Positions 15,472 to 26,409 of a stretch of DNA of 64,000 nt are shown one piece after another. The number at the start of each line of letters is the position of its first letter. Positions within the stretch are counted from its first letter, which is position 1. The notes beneath the pieces were generated by a model. It was given only the letters and a program-made list of their open reading frames with translations. It was not told the DNA's origin and searched no databases. The stretch covers positions 372,001 to 436,000 of the forward strand of contig JANCYW010000006.1 in the NCBI GenBank assembly GCA_026184775.1, given 5' to 3'. The position numbers and the translations under genes are program-made. The stretch comes from Cyanidium caldarium (taxonomy: Eukaryota > Rhodophyta > Bangiophyceae > Cyanidiales > Cyanidiaceae).

Positions 15472-18387
15472 ATGTTCTCGCTGGCATTTCTGCCCACCGT
15501 TCTACCGTGGCGCCGCCAAGGAGGGGGCCAGGCGGGCGGGCGCAGTGTCGACCGCCCCGTGCAATGGCCAACTGCAGCCGTCGGGCGAGGTGCGTTTGTC
15601 GTCTCGCGCAACCCCTCATTTCCTCTACCCGTCGGCGCCGAACCAGCGAGCGGCTCCCGGCAGGCACCATGTTTCCTTCTCCGCATGGCTGAGGTGAAGG
15701 CGCCAACTGCTGCCGACCTAAACGGCAGCAGCGGCGGCGGCGGCGATGGTGATGGCGGCGGGACGGCCACCCTGACGGCGGGCAACATCGAGCCGTCGGA
15801 CGTGACCCAGATCCTCTCGCGCTCCTACCTAGAGTACGCACTGAGTGTCATCCATGCGCGAGCACTGCCCGATGCCCGCGACGGCCTCAAACCGGTGCAC
15901 CGACGCATTCTGTATGCGATGAGCCAGCTGGGCCTCAATCCGAACTCGCAGTTCCGCAAGTGTGCTCGCGTGGTGGGCGAAGTGCTCGGACGCTTTCATC
16001 CACACGGCGACAGCGCGGTGTACGATGCGCTCATTCGCATGGCGCAACCGTTCTCTATGCTGGAGCCGCTGGTGGACGGACAGGGCAATTTGGGGTCAGT
16101 GGACGGCGACAAGGCCGCCGCCATGCGCTACACCGAATGCCGACTCACTTCGCTCAGCAAAGTGGCGCTGCTGGCCGACTTGGATCGGGCCACGGTGGAT
16201 TTTGCGCCCAACTTTGACGGCTCCGATAACGAGCCGGCAGTGTTGCCGGCGCGCGTGCCCAACCTGTTGCTCAACGGCTCGCACGGCATTGCGGTAGGCA
16301 TGGCCACCAATGTGCCGCCGCATAACCTCAGCGAGCTGGTCGCCGCGCTGCAAGCGCTGATCGAGAACCCGGAACTGTCGGACGAGGAGCTCATCGCGTA
16401 CGTGCCCGCGCCGGACTTTCCCACCGGCGGTCTCATTTTGGACACTGACGGGGCGCGCCAACTGTACACCACCGGCTCCGGGAGCGTGATGGTGCGCGCG
16501 AAGACCTCTTTCGAGCGAATCCGCGCCAAGGGCCGGCTCGCCCGCGATGCCATTATCGTGCATGAATTGCCATACCAAGTGGTGAAGGCGGCGCTGTTGG
16601 CGCGCATCGCCGAACTGGTCAACGAAAGGAAACTCGATGGCATCGCCGACCTGCGCGACGAGAGCGACCGCGACGGCATGCGTGTCGTCATCGAGATGAA
16701 ACAGAACGCTGACAAGAACGTCGTGTTGAACAATCTGTTCAACGCTACCGCGCTGCAGACGTCGTTCGGCGGCAACATGGTTGCGCTGGTGGGCCGCAAG
16801 CCCGAGCGTCTCACCCTGAAACGCTCGCTGCAGGTGTTTGTGGAGCATCGCGTGGAGGTGGTGCGGCGACGGAGCCGCTTCGAGCTGGAGCGGGCGCGCG
16901 AACGGGAGCACATCGTGCAGGGTCTGCTGACGGCGCTGCAGTCGCTGTCGGAGGTGATTCGGACGATACGGGAGGCGGCCACGGTGCAGGATGCGCGCCA
17001 GGCGCTCACTGCCCCTGAGGGGGCGTTCCGCCTCAGCGAGCCGCAGGCGGAGGCTATTCTGTCCATGCAGCTGCGCCGGTTGACCCAGCTGGAGTCGGAG
17101 CGGCTGCGGACCGAGGGCGCCGAGCTGGCGGTGCGCATTGCCGATCTGGAGCACGTGTTGGCCAATCGGTCGCGCGTAATGCAGATCATCGCCGACGAGC
17201 TGCGCGAGCTCGACCGCCAGTACGGCAAGCCGCGGCGCTCGCAAATCGTCGATTACAACGGCCGGCTGACGTCGCGCGATGTGGTGCCCAACGGCTCATC
17301 GGTAATCATCGTCAGCAAGCAGGGCTACCTGAAACGGGTGCCGCTCAGCGAGTTTCAGGCGCACGGTCGCGGTCACGTGGGCGTGCGCGGTGCGCAAATC
17401 CGCGAGAACGACTCGGTGGCGCATTTCTTCGCGTGTCAGGATCACGACGCGGTGTTGGCGGTGTCGGAGCGCGGCGTGGCGTACACGGTGCACGCGTTTG
17501 AGATTCCGCGCGCCTCGCGGACGGCGCGCGGCGTGCCCATTCACGAGGTTTTCCCGGGCATCGGTATGAACGTGAGCGACGTGGAGGGCAACGGGATGTC
17601 GGTGACGTCGACCGACGACGCGTCCGACATGCACCTGTTGCCGCGACTGAGTTCCCTCATGCCGGTGTCCACTTTCGATGCCGACACGCACATCCTGTTG
17701 CTCACGCGCAAGGGATGGCTGAAGCGTACGCCGCTATCTGCGTTTGACCACGTGCGATCGAACGGTCTGATTATTCTGTCGTTGGATGCCGACGATCAGG
17801 TCGGCTGGGTGCAGTTGTGTCGAACCGGCGACACGGTGGTGTTGGCGTCGGCGCGGGGACAGGTGGCGCGCATGCTGGTGGCCGACCAGACGTTGCGGGC
17901 GACGGGCCGCACCAGCCGCGGCGTGCTGTCGATGAAGCTGCGGTCGGATGATAACATCGCGGACATGGCGGTGATCCGCCAGCCGGCGGATGGAGAAGAG
18001 GTGGCGTCGTTGTTGGCCATCACAGCGCTGGGCCACGGCAAGCGCATGAATGTGGAGGATTTCCGGGTGCTGGGTAGACGCACCCAGGGCGTACGCGGTA
18101 TCCGACTGCGCCGCGACCGCAACGACCGGCTGCTGTGTTTGCGGACGGTGCAGCCGGGCGATCACCTGGTGCTCATCACCGAGATGGGCACGGTGGCCCG
18201 TTTCTCAGCGGCAAACATTCCGCTGCGGAGTCGAACGGCCGGCGGGGTGATTGTGCAGAAACTGCGACCCGGTGATCGCGTGGCCCAATGCAGCGTGTCC
18301 ACCGTCGATGATGAGGAGGACGAGGACGACGGCGAGGAAGAGGAGGCGGCGGCGGCGGCGGATGAGGAGACCGACCGCAATAGCTAG
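15472..18387 (+). CDS. GYRA: DNA gyrase subunit A (organellar)
   Basis: Breakage-reunion subunit of the bacterial-type topoisomerase that works with GyrB on organelle DNA. Typical GyrA sequence includes [29 protein letters not shown] and [17 protein letters not shown]. The catalytic Tyr220 lies in AAAMRYTE, and [12 protein letters not shown] follows. The C-terminal half holds the six-bladed DNA-wrapping domain. Its GyrA box, normally QRRGGKG, reads AHGRGHVG here (17356-17391). The protein ends in an acidic tail of Glu, Asp and Ala. The frame is open from 15364, but Met at 15472 gives MFSLAF, an early-Phe transit peptide, so I prefer it. Probably plastid or dual plastid/mitochondrial. Confidence 0.95.
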   Translation: MFSLAFLPTVLPWRRQGGGQAGGRSVDRPVQWPTAAVGRGAFVVSRNPSFPLPVGAEPASGSRQAPCFLLRMAEVKAPTAADLNGSSGGGGDGDGGGTATLTAGNIEPSDVTQILSRSYLEYALSVIHARALPDARDGLKPVHRRILYAMSQLGLNPNSQFRKCARVVGEVLGRFHPHGDSAVYDALIRMAQPFSMLEPLVDGQGNLGSVDGDKAAAMRYTECRLTSLSKVALLADLDRATVDFAPNFDGSDNEPAVLPARVPNLLLNGSHGIAVGMATNVPPHNLSELVAALQALIENPELSDEELIAYVPAPDFPTGGLILDTDGARQLYTTGSGSVMVRAKTSFERIRAKGRLARDAIIVHELPYQVVKAALLARIAELVNERKLDGIADLRDESDRDGMRVVIEMKQNADKNVVLNNLFNATALQTSFGGNMVALVGRKPERLTLKRSLQVFVEHRVEVVRRRSRFELERAREREHIVQGLLTALQSLSEVIRTIREAATVQDARQALTAPEGAFRLSEPQAEAILSMQLRRLTQLESERLRTEGAELAVRIADLEHVLANRSRVMQIIADELRELDRQYGKPRRSQIVDYNGRLTSRDVVPNGSSVIIVSKQGYLKRVPLSEFQAHGRGHVGVRGAQIRENDSVAHFFACQDHDAVLAVSERGVAYTVHAFEIPRASRTARGVPIHEVFPGIGMNVSDVEGNGMSVTSTDDASDMHLLPRLSSLMPVSTFDADTHILLLTRKGWLKRTPLSAFDHVRSNGLIILSLDADDQVGWVQLCRTGDTVVLASARGQVARMLVADQTLRATGRTSRGVLSMKLRSDDNIADMAVIRQPADGEEVASLLAITALGHGKRMNVEDFRVLGRRTQGVRGIRLRRDRNDRLLCLRTVQPGDHLVLITEMGTVARFSAANIPLRSRTAGGVIVQKLRPGDRVAQCSVSTVDDEEDEDDGEEEEAAAAADEETDRNS

Positions 18388-18794
18388 GGACCGCAGAATG
18401 GATGTTCCGTGTAAACCGCCACGATTCGGTGCCCGAGCAGTGGTCTCTCTTACAGACGATGCCACGCAGCGCCTATCCGATTCCGCGGTTCCCGCATTCG
18501 ACTTGTCGACGGCACCCGCACATCGCGGAGTTCCATCCGTCACGTGGCCCGGCCGTGACAGCCTTCCCTGTGACGCGAGCTGGACGGCCAACGCGTCACG
18601 TTTGGCCAAGCGGCATCCCGCTCGCGTTGCCTTCATGTCCAACGTTGCCGCTGGCCGTGACTGTCTCTAGCGCTTGCTCTGCCCTGGCTGTGGCCCGCTG
18701 GCGAAGATTTGTGTGTGTGCGTGCGCGCAGATTATCCCAGTACGCAATCACGGATTCGTCTGGGCAGTTGCCGAAACCGAAGCGCCGGCGGCGA
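18388..18794. other. Intergenic region upstream of the WDR26-like gene
   Basis: The WDR26-like frame is open back to 18402, but this stretch translates as unconserved Pro/Arg/Ser sequence. No other signal is seen. Confidence 0.45.
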
Positions 18795-21065
18795 ATGACC
18801 CGGGCGGCGACCGGCGCGACGGAGCGGTCGGGCGCGGTCGACTCGGAAGGCGGATGGAACGGTACGACGGCAGCATCCGCTGCTGACGATGGCGCAGTCG
18901 CCGTTGGGCACGTGGCGAGCGGAGAGGAATGGGAGAACGGGGCGCCGACAGCGGGTGCGGCGGACGGCCAGCGGGATGCGCCTGACCGACGAGCTGCTCC
19001 GGGCGAGCGCACCCGCCTGGGACTGGATCGTTCCGAAGTGGTGCGGCTCGTATTGCAGCAACTGGAAGATCTCGGCTATGTGCAGACGGTGCGCGCTCTG
19101 GAGAAGGAATCCCGCTGTCGTGCCCAGTCCGGATGGATACGGCAGTTGCGAGAGCGCGTGCGGCAGGGCGAGTGGGAGGCGGCGGTGGAGGTGTTGCAGG
19201 CCGTGGACGCAACCGTGTCCAGCAGCGAACCGGTCACATTGGAACGCGCTGAGGCGACCCGTCTAGAGGAGGCGCGCTTTTTGTTGATGGAGGAAAAGTT
19301 TTTGGAGCTGTTGCGTGGCGTGAGCGCCACATCAAGCTCGCTGCCGACCTCGGCGGCGGTGAACGGAGCTGCAGCGGCGTCGGCCAACCTGGATGCGGAC
19401 GCGAATCCCGTTGCCGTCTCCACGACGTCGTTGTGGGCAGCATTGCAATGTCTGCGGGAAGAACTGGCCCCATTGGAGGTGGCGATGCGCGAGCCGCTGC
19501 GCATGCACCGCCTGGTGTTGGCGTTGTTGGAGGCCGGCGCGCCGTCGGATGATGCCGATCCGGTGAACGCCTCCGCGGCCGTCGTCGAACGGGCACGACA
19601 GGCACGGGAGCTGGTGTTTCAACGACTACAGCGGCTGTTTCCCAAGGAGTGCACCGTGGAGAGCGGCCGCCTGGAGCTGTTACTGTATCGAGCGCTGCGC
19701 CACAACCTGGCAGCGTCGCTGTATCCGTACACCCGACAGCGCCAGGTGTCCCTGCTGGAGGACATGGTGTTCGATCCGAGCCGCGTGCCGACGCACGACT
19801 CGCACACGCTGTGTCGACACACCAATGAGGTGTGGCACGTGCAGTTCTCGCATGACGGCCGATGGCTGGCGTCAGGCGGCAAGGACGCCAAGATTGTGCT
19901 CTGGGATATGAGTCGGTTGGATTTAACGGCGGGAGATGCCAGCACGAGAAGCCGATTGGTCACTGCGGCGGCGGCGACAGCGACGCCGACGGATACTTCC
20001 GGCGGCTTGCGATCGCCCAGCGATGCCTCCAGCGACGGCGATGGCGAGCGCGACAGCAGCGACCACACCCGTGATGATGACGAGGCGGAGGAGAGAGGAG
20101 GTTCGGCGGCGGAGGCGACCGCCGACAGCGATCGTCGGCCCGTCCACAGTGGCACCGGCCGTGGCGGCGTCGTCGCCACCGCCACAGATGACGCTCGCCT
20201 GGCGCTGGAACTGCACGGACATCGCGGCGCGGTCAACTTTTTGGCGTGGTCGCCCAACGACCGCCTGTTGCTATCGGCCGCCAACGACATGGAAGTGCGG
20301 ATATGGCACGTGCACACCGGCAAGTGCATCTGGGTGTGCCAGAGTCGCCACCAACCGGTGACCGCCTGTGCGTGGTTGCCCGACGGCGAGCGTCTGTTGG
20401 TGTGTTACGCGGATCGCCAGGCGTTTATCTGGCGATTGACACCGGCCGCCGCCACCGCGACCACCGCGACGGACGCCTCCCGGCAGATATCACCCGCGGC
20501 GTGCACGGCGCAGCTGCTGCTCACCATGCGCGGTCGACTCTTCCATGACGTCGCCTTTGTGCCCGGCTCTCACATGCTGGTGGGCGTCTCCGACGAGCGC
20601 CAAATCCATCGCTACGTGCTGGGCAGTGCCCTGCGCGAGCTGGAGCCGTGGCTCGCCGAAGACGACCTGCTGACGTCGCTGAGCCTGTCCCGCACCGACC
20701 GCGGCCGTTACGCCCTGGTGAACGTGTCCAGCGAGTCGCAAACACACCCGGAGATCCACGAATGGGACTTGCAGGCCGGCGTGCTGGTGCGTCGATACGT
20801 CGGCCTGAAACAGGGCCGCTTCGTCATCCGCAGCTGTTTCGGCGGCGTGAACGACTGCTTCGTGGTGAGCGGCAGCGAGGATATGCACGTGTACCTGTGG
20901 CAACGGAATGACGGCCGGCTGTTGGCCAAACTGCCCGGCCACTCCGGCACGGTCAACGCGGTGTGTTGGAACCCGCGGCACGACAGTATGTTCGCCAGCG
21001 CCAGCGATGACGGTATGGTGCGCTTGTGGCAAGCGCCGGGCGCGGCCCGAGTTTACTCGCGCTGA
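18795..21065 (+). CDS. WDR26: WDR26/GID7-like subunit of the GID/CTLH ubiquitin ligase
   Basis: Predicted WD40 scaffold of the GID/CTLH E3 complex. A LisH motif lies at residues 77-107 (SEVVRLVLQQLEDLGYVQTV). A CTLH-like helical region follows (RQGEWEAAVEVLQ and ARFLLMEEKFLELL). WD40 repeats start near residue 340 (HTNEVWHVQFSHDGRWLASGG). Others read HRGAVNFLAWSPNDRLLLS and HSGTVNAVCWNPRHDSMFASAS, the last ending in VRLW. A long acidic, Ser/Thr-rich insert of about 90 residues separates the first and second clear blades. It is absent from animal and yeast relatives and is probably a disordered loop. I start at 18795; upstream in-frame Met codons exist. Tail-to-tail with the ARID gene. Confidence 0.88.
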   Translation: MTRAATGATERSGAVDSEGGWNGTTAASAADDGAVAVGHVASGEEWENGAPTAGAADGQRDAPDRRAAPGERTRLGLDRSEVVRLVLQQLEDLGYVQTVRALEKESRCRAQSGWIRQLRERVRQGEWEAAVEVLQAVDATVSSSEPVTLERAEATRLEEARFLLMEEKFLELLRGVSATSSSLPTSAAVNGAAAASANLDADANPVAVSTTSLWAALQCLREELAPLEVAMREPLRMHRLVLALLEAGAPSDDADPVNASAAVVERARQARELVFQRLQRLFPKECTVESGRLELLLYRALRHNLAASLYPYTRQRQVSLLEDMVFDPSRVPTHDSHTLCRHTNEVWHVQFSHDGRWLASGGKDAKIVLWDMSRLDLTAGDASTRSRLVTAAAATATPTDTSGGLRSPSDASSDGDGERDSSDHTRDDDEAEERGGSAAEATADSDRRPVHSGTGRGGVVATATDDARLALELHGHRGAVNFLAWSPNDRLLLSAANDMEVRIWHVHTGKCIWVCQSRHQPVTACAWLPDGERLLVCYADRQAFIWRLTPAAATATTATDASRQISPAACTAQLLLTMRGRLFHDVAFVPGSHMLVGVSDERQIHRYVLGSALRELEPWLAEDDLLTSLSLSRTDRGRYALVNVSSESQTHPEIHEWDLQAGVLVRRYVGLKQGRFVIRSCFGGVNDCFVVSGSEDMHVYLWQRNDGRLLAKLPGHSGTVNAVCWNPRHDSMFASASDDGMVRLWQAPGAARVYSR

Positions 21066-21197
21066 AAGGGGCAGGTGCCGGCGGTATCATCGGCGAAGTC
21101 GTGGTGTGTCGATAGAAACGTCTCTGTGCAACTCGTCCGACTGCGGTTCGGCTCTCTCTTCCCCTGCCGACCACCGCCATATCCTATTCGGGGACGT

Positions 21198-22988
21198 TCA
21201 GGCGAACAGCGGATCGTCCTCCTGCTCCTCCATCTCCTCTCCAGCCGGGTCCGTGCTTGGATCGCCCACCGCCACTTTGGCACTCGCATTTTCCATCGGG
21301 ACGTTCACCACCTCGCTGCCAACGCGCCCGCCGTGCTCTCCGTGCTCCGCGCCGTTACCGTGCCCGTCGCGGCGCTCGGTCTCCACCGGCGACGGAGCGC
21401 GCACCTCCGGCGCCTCCCGCCGACCCTCCTCCCCGCCGCTGCCTGTTCTCGCATCGCCCGCGGCCGCAATCAGTTGTTGCGTGGTCGGGTGCACCGGTCG
21501 CGGCGTCGGCGCCGTCCGACTGCCCGCCTCACCACCACCACCCCGCCTGCCGTACGACATCGCCCCTCTCTCCGCCACCTCATCACCGTCGGCATCGACA
21601 TCCCACGGCATGCGCTCCGGATACGCCTCCAGGAACGCCTGCAGAAACTGCTGGCTGGCGGTGCGGATGCGGAACGAGTGATCGGTGGACTCGCGGTAAT
21701 AGTTGCGCATGCTTCGCCATATCTCCGGCCAACGTTTGCGGGCGATCACCGTCTCAATGCCGCCGAGCCGTTTCACGCCGCAGTACAGCGAGTACAGATC
21801 CAGTGGCTTGCCGCGGAAAACCGGCATCTGCCACGGAACGCCCGTCTGCTGCTCCCAAAAGTGGGCCAGCGCCTCGTAAAAGGCCGCCTCTCGGGCCGGA
21901 TCGCGTTGCAACGGCGTGGCGCCGTCGGTGGTGGCCACGCGCGGGCCGGTGGAGCGGATGCCCCGAAAGGGCCCCATCAGGTGACCGCTGCTGATGCCGC
22001 CGCCGCCGGCGCCGTCTACTCCAGTGCGGGCCTCTACGGCGCGGTACTTTTTCGGTCGAAACGGCGGCTCGCCCACCACTTGCGCATTCTCCATCGCCGC
22101 CGACTCCACAATGCGCGCCATAATCGAGTTCCACCGGGTGCCAGTGCGCACCGATGCCAACGCCTGTACCGCGTCGCCGCTCACCGAGCCCGGTTTGACA
22201 TTGCGCGGCGCGCACAGCCAGCAAAAGTATTGCGCGTGCTGCAGCTGCATGCGGTCCCATTCGGCGTCGCTGAGGCCGGTGCAGAACTTGTGCGACCATC
22301 CCTTGCAGCGGAAACACTGGATCATCGGGCCAAAGTCGGTCATGTTGCCGCAGGCGCAAAGCACAATGTCGGCGGCGACGGCAGTGTCGCTGGAGGCGGA
22401 CGCGGAGGCGGCCGCTTGGCGGATGCGGGCGGGGGCCGGATTCCCGCTCTTGCCGGAAGGCGGCATGCCGCGCCCGCTGCTGGGGTCGTTGTTGCGGCGC
22501 GTTTTGGGCCGTTTGGCCCGCGTCGTGTATATCGAGGCGCGCTCGTTCCCCACGCTGGCGGTATGATTGCGATTCCGCGGGCCGGTTGCCATTTCGCGAC
22601 TGCCGCCGCGCGATGCGCTGCGCCGTCGCCCGCTGTCGTCGTCGTCGTCGTCGTCTCCGCGGTCGCTCCGTGAACCGTTCGGCGTCGTTGCTCTTGCACT
22701 CGCCACCGTTGCCGTCACGCCGCTGCGGGTCACCCGTTCCGCGCTGTCGCCATTGCCGCGGTCGCTATCGTTCACCGCCGCTGCCGCCGTGCCTCCCGAC
22801 CTCCGACCACCGATATCTACGTCCGCTGCGGACGGCGGGGCAGCATATCGCACATACACCCGCAGCTGTTCATCACCACCGCCACCACCACTGCCCCCAC
22901 ACTTTGGGACCACTTCGGGCACACCACGCTCCCGCTCACCCATGTCAGCTGCCGACGGTCGCTGAGCGGATCCCGCCCGCTCGCCCAT
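21198..22988 (-). CDS. PHD-finger and ARID-domain chromatin protein
   Basis: Nuclear DNA- and histone-binding protein. A C4HC3 PHD finger lies at residues 208-262: CACGNM, then MIQCFRCKGWSHKFC, then FCWLC. An ARID domain lies at about 366-455, with FYEALAHFWEQQTG, PLDLYSLYCGVKRLGGIETV and WPEIWRSM. Both ends are low-complexity. The N-terminus holds a run of seven Asp from a (GTC)n tract at 22635-22655, and the C-terminus is Glu-rich. PHD plus ARID occurs in KDM5 demethylases and some plant ARID proteins, but no JmjC domain is present, so this is not KDM5. Met at 22943 is an alternative start. Confidence 0.9.
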   Translation of the reverse strand: MGERAGSAQRPSAADMGERERGVPEVVPKCGGSGGGGGDEQLRVYVRYAAPPSAADVDIGGRRSGGTAAAAVNDSDRGNGDSAERVTRSGVTATVASARATTPNGSRSDRGDDDDDDDSGRRRSASRGGSREMATGPRNRNHTASVGNERASIYTTRAKRPKTRRNNDPSSGRGMPPSGKSGNPAPARIRQAAASASASSDTAVAADIVLCACGNMTDFGPMIQCFRCKGWSHKFCTGLSDAEWDRMQLQHAQYFCWLCAPRNVKPGSVSGDAVQALASVRTGTRWNSIMARIVESAAMENAQVVGEPPFRPKKYRAVEARTGVDGAGGGGISSGHLMGPFRGIRSTGPRVATTDGATPLQRDPAREAAFYEALAHFWEQQTGVPWQMPVFRGKPLDLYSLYCGVKRLGGIETVIARKRWPEIWRSMRNYYRESTDHSFRIRTASQQFLQAFLEAYPERMPWDVDADGDEVAERGAMSYGRRGGGGEAGSRTAPTPRPVHPTTQQLIAAAGDARTGSGGEEGRREAPEVRAPSPVETERRDGHGNGAEHGEHGGRVGSEVVNVPMENASAKVAVGDPSTDPAGEEMEEQEDDPLFA

Positions 22989-23486
22989 ATTCCCCGGATA
23001 TGCCCCGTTTCACGTCACCGCCTCCCGCAATCAACCTCTATATCGCCCGATACGTACCGGGCGCACCCTCCCCGGTCACTCCCCGCTCGATATATCCCTC
23101 TCGGGCTGCCCCTTGTGCACACCCGCGCTTCCAGAGGCCGTCCTCCGCCAGCCGCTATGTGCCCGTCGAATACCGCCAGTTCCGCCCACTCTCCAGCGAC
23201 TTGTCCACCACTATGCGCTCCCGGCTATCCCAATTACCTGCTTGCCAAGTCCGTATGCACCTCGCCAGCCCCACGTTGCCGTGACCTGGCCCCTTCCACA
23301 CGCCGCTCACCTGCCCCGCAAGCCACGGCGGGCGACGCGTGGTCTTTGAAAAATGGCGTGCGGCGCGCATTTTCCACCGACGCGCGCGGGCGCGCGTTCG
23401 AGAACCACCCGACGACGGGCGACGAAGAGAGGACGGGAGACATGGTGGCGGTTCTGGGGAGAAATTGACTGTATTATCTTCTCGCT
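22989..23486. other. Divergent intergenic region
   Basis: Lies between the ARID gene and the XPG gene. The + strand is pyrimidine-rich from 23000 to 23290, with two short AT-rich spots (near 23040 and 23090). No gene is recognised. Confidence 0.45.
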
Positions 23487-26279
23487 ATGGGCGTAAAGGG
23501 TCTGTGGGATTTTTTGGCGCCGGCAGGTCGGCGTGTGGGGTTGGAGACGCTCAGTGGGCGGTGGGTGGCGGTGGATGCGTCCGTGTGGTTGACGCAGTTG
23601 GTGCGAGCCATGCGCGAGGCGGACACCATGCGGTTGGTGCGGAATGCGCACCTGTTGGGGATATTCCGGCGGTGCTGCAAGTTGTTATATTATGGCGTGG
23701 ACGCGGTGTTTGTGTTTGACGGGGCGGTGCCGGCGTTGAAGCGGCGGACGCAGGATCGACGGCGACGGCGGCGCGATAGACAGGCGGCGCGGTTGCGGCG
23801 CGTCGCGGAGCGTCTGTTGCTGATGCGGTTGCACAGAGAGAGAGGCAAAGGCGAGCGAAGAGAGGTGGCGGAGGAAGAGGATGCGGCAGTGGGCTGTGTG
23901 GTGGAGCAGGCGGTGAAGGAGGCGGGGGAGGAAGAGGTGCTGCCCGGGGGTGGTATGACTGCGATGGAGGAAGAGGAAGAGGCGGAGACGCCGCTGCAGG
24001 TGCCGAGTGTGGATGAGGTGGACTGGGAGGCGGTGGCCTCGTATCCAGCATCGATGCAAAAGGAGATTATCGCCGAGCTGGTGCGGCGCATCAACATGGA
24101 GACGTACGGTGCGGCCGCGCAGGAGGAGACCGAGCGCGACCCGAGCGCCTTCTCGCAGCTGCAGATGGACCGCTTCCTGCGGGCCACCGAGTTGAAGATG
24201 CGCGTGCGCAACGCCCGCTCTCAGCTGCAGGAACGCGATAGGAGCGGACGGCGCATCGCCTCGGACACCACCCGCGAATACGTGTTGATCAAGGAGAGCG
24301 GGAGCGGTGTGAGAGAGACTATCAGCTCGGCACGGGAGACAACGCCCGAGGCACCGGTGGCGACATCCCCAGTGCCGGCAGCACCGCTCGAATACGATAG
24401 CGGGACCGGCTGGGCGAATGTCGCGCAGCCGCACGGTCTGTTCGCTGCGGCGGGCGAATATCTGGCCTCGGAGGGCAACGCGCGCCCGTCCGGGGATAGT
24501 CGAGATGCGGCGATGGGGGTGTCTTGTGGAGTGGTGGCGCCGACGAAGGCAACCGTGCTGCCGGAACCACCATCATCGCCTTCGGCATCGCCGGCAAGCA
24601 AGTCGCCCAGGGAGGTGGACGATGACGACGTGGACGAGTACGCGGATATCGCTTGGAGCGACGGTGAGATGGTGGAGCGCGAATTTGTGGCAGACGATGC
24701 GGAGACCCCCTCGGAGCACGATTTCCGTCTTGCAGAGGACGAGTCGGAGGTGCCAGCACTCCCGCGATCGTCGCCACGGGAGAGTGAAGTATCGATCGTG
24801 CGCGAGAGCGAGGATGCGCCGGCCGCTGAGCCGTGGTCGCCAGCGCGACCAACCGAGATGGAGGTGCGGCCGCAGCCAGAGACGCCGCCCTCATGGTCGG
24901 ATACGGGGAAATCATCCGAGACGCCCAACCACAATAAGGTCGTCGTCGACGGTGCGCGGGATGTGTCGACGGAGGACGCCATTGCTGGGCATGGCGTATT
25001 ATCACCCACTCCATCGGAAACGGAGCCGGACACGTGCGACTCGCACGATCCAACGCCCTCGGTGTCGCCGGCCGCCCCGGCCGCAGACCGCAGCAACCAT
25101 GCGCTCTCGCCTGAGACTGCCAGCGCTCGTGCGGCGGATGTACGTGCGTCCGCAACATCCGCCATTTCCGCTCCGCCCTCCTCACCTCCGGACGAGCCCG
25201 ATGCCGACTTGCCGCTGGACGAAGCGCAGTTGCGGGCGCAGTGGCAATCGCTCACCAAGCAGACCGATTCGATCAGCAACGAGATGGTGTTGGAGGTGCG
25301 CCAGATGCTATCGCTGCTGGGCATCCCCTTCATGCAGGCGCCGGCCGAGGCGGAGGCGCAGTGCGCCCACCTCAACGCCGTCGGCGCGGTCGACGCGGTG
25401 GTCACCGAGGACTCGGATGCGTTCCTGTTCGGAGCGCGCCGCGTGTACCGACACATTTTCGAGGAGAGCAAGTACGTCGAGGAGTACGATATGGCGGTGG
25501 TGGAGCGTGACATGGGCATGGACCGCGACCGACTGATCTGCATGGCGCTGCTACTGGGCGGCGACTACACCGACGGCATCTACGGGGTGGGCATTGTGAA
25601 TGCGGCGGAGATTGTGGACGCGTTCTGTGACGCTGCCAGCGCGTCGCCTGCCGAACGCGACGCTTTCCCCGCGTCGCAGGGGTTGCAGTCGTTTCGCGCC
25701 TGGATGGAAGCGGTGGACACCGAGGAGCCGGCCGCCACGAAGAAGAGGAGGCAGCCGCCCGAGTCGGAGGACAAACGAGAGCGCTTCCAGCGCGTGCATC
25801 GCAACGTCCGACGCATGTGGCATTTACGTGATCGCTCGTTCCCCAATCGGCACGTCATCGACGCCTACTGCCGCCCGAACGTGGAGCGACGGTGGGTGCT
25901 GCCCGATGGTCGGCGCGCGTTCGCCTGGCGCGAACCGGACGTGGCCGGTCTGGAGGCGTTCTGCGCCGACAAGTTCGGCTGGGACGCGGTGCGCGTCCGC
26001 GAAATGCTGCAGCCGGTGTTGCGAGCGTGGCACGCCTGCCGTCGGAAACAGATGCGTATCGATGCGTACTTTCACCCGCACCGCTTTGCCCGCATCCGCT
26101 CGCAGCGGCTGCAGACCGCGGTGCGCGGGATGGCGTACGGCCACACCGCACGGCAGACGGGAGAGGGTGAGCGTCGGGAGAGCGGCGCAGCGGAGGAGGT
26201 GCCGCTGTTGGCCGGCACCGAGGAGATGATGTTGCCGGCAGTGGCGCCGGTGAAACGGCGTCGGAAAACGACGCGGTGA
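23487..26279 (+). CDS. ERCC5: XPG/RAD2-type structure-specific endonuclease
   Basis: 3' incision nuclease of nucleotide-excision repair. The N region starts at residue 1 (MGVKGLWDFLAPAGRRV, with WVAVDASVWL and AVFVFDGAVPALKRRT). A long acidic, Ser/Pro-rich spacer covers about residues 110-580, as in XPG but not in FEN1 or EXO1. It is followed by the I region: MLSLLGIPFMQAPAEAEAQC (about 605-625), VTEDSDAFLFGA, then GGDYTDGIYGVG at about 690. The carboxylates expected for metal binding are present in all these motifs. A short Gln-rich QMRIDAYF motif near residue 855 matches the PCNA-binding type. Length of 930 is a little short of human XPG (1186). Confidence 0.95.
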   Translation: MGVKGLWDFLAPAGRRVGLETLSGRWVAVDASVWLTQLVRAMREADTMRLVRNAHLLGIFRRCCKLLYYGVDAVFVFDGAVPALKRRTQDRRRRRRDRQAARLRRVAERLLLMRLHRERGKGERREVAEEEDAAVGCVVEQAVKEAGEEEVLPGGGMTAMEEEEEAETPLQVPSVDEVDWEAVASYPASMQKEIIAELVRRINMETYGAAAQEETERDPSAFSQLQMDRFLRATELKMRVRNARSQLQERDRSGRRIASDTTREYVLIKESGSGVRETISSARETTPEAPVATSPVPAAPLEYDSGTGWANVAQPHGLFAAAGEYLASEGNARPSGDSRDAAMGVSCGVVAPTKATVLPEPPSSPSASPASKSPREVDDDDVDEYADIAWSDGEMVEREFVADDAETPSEHDFRLAEDESEVPALPRSSPRESEVSIVRESEDAPAAEPWSPARPTEMEVRPQPETPPSWSDTGKSSETPNHNKVVVDGARDVSTEDAIAGHGVLSPTPSETEPDTCDSHDPTPSVSPAAPAADRSNHALSPETASARAADVRASATSAISAPPSSPPDEPDADLPLDEAQLRAQWQSLTKQTDSISNEMVLEVRQMLSLLGIPFMQAPAEAEAQCAHLNAVGAVDAVVTEDSDAFLFGARRVYRHIFEESKYVEEYDMAVVERDMGMDRDRLICMALLLGGDYTDGIYGVGIVNAAEIVDAFCDAASASPAERDAFPASQGLQSFRAWMEAVDTEEPAATKKRRQPPESEDKRERFQRVHRNVRRMWHLRDRSFPNRHVIDAYCRPNVERRWVLPDGRRAFAWREPDVAGLEAFCADKFGWDAVRVREMLQPVLRAWHACRRKQMRIDAYFHPHRFARIRSQRLQTAVRGMAYGHTARQTGEGERRESGAAEEVPLLAGTEEMMLPAVAPVKRRRKTTR

Positions 26280-26409
26280 AGACGGAGACGAGGTGTCCAA
26301 GGCGAGGCGCCACTCGGCGCCGCCAGAGCTACACCCGATCGTTGGGGCATTCCCATCCCGACCGCTACGCAGCTACATCTTTCCGTTACGTATCTACAAT
26401 GCTCCTCTA

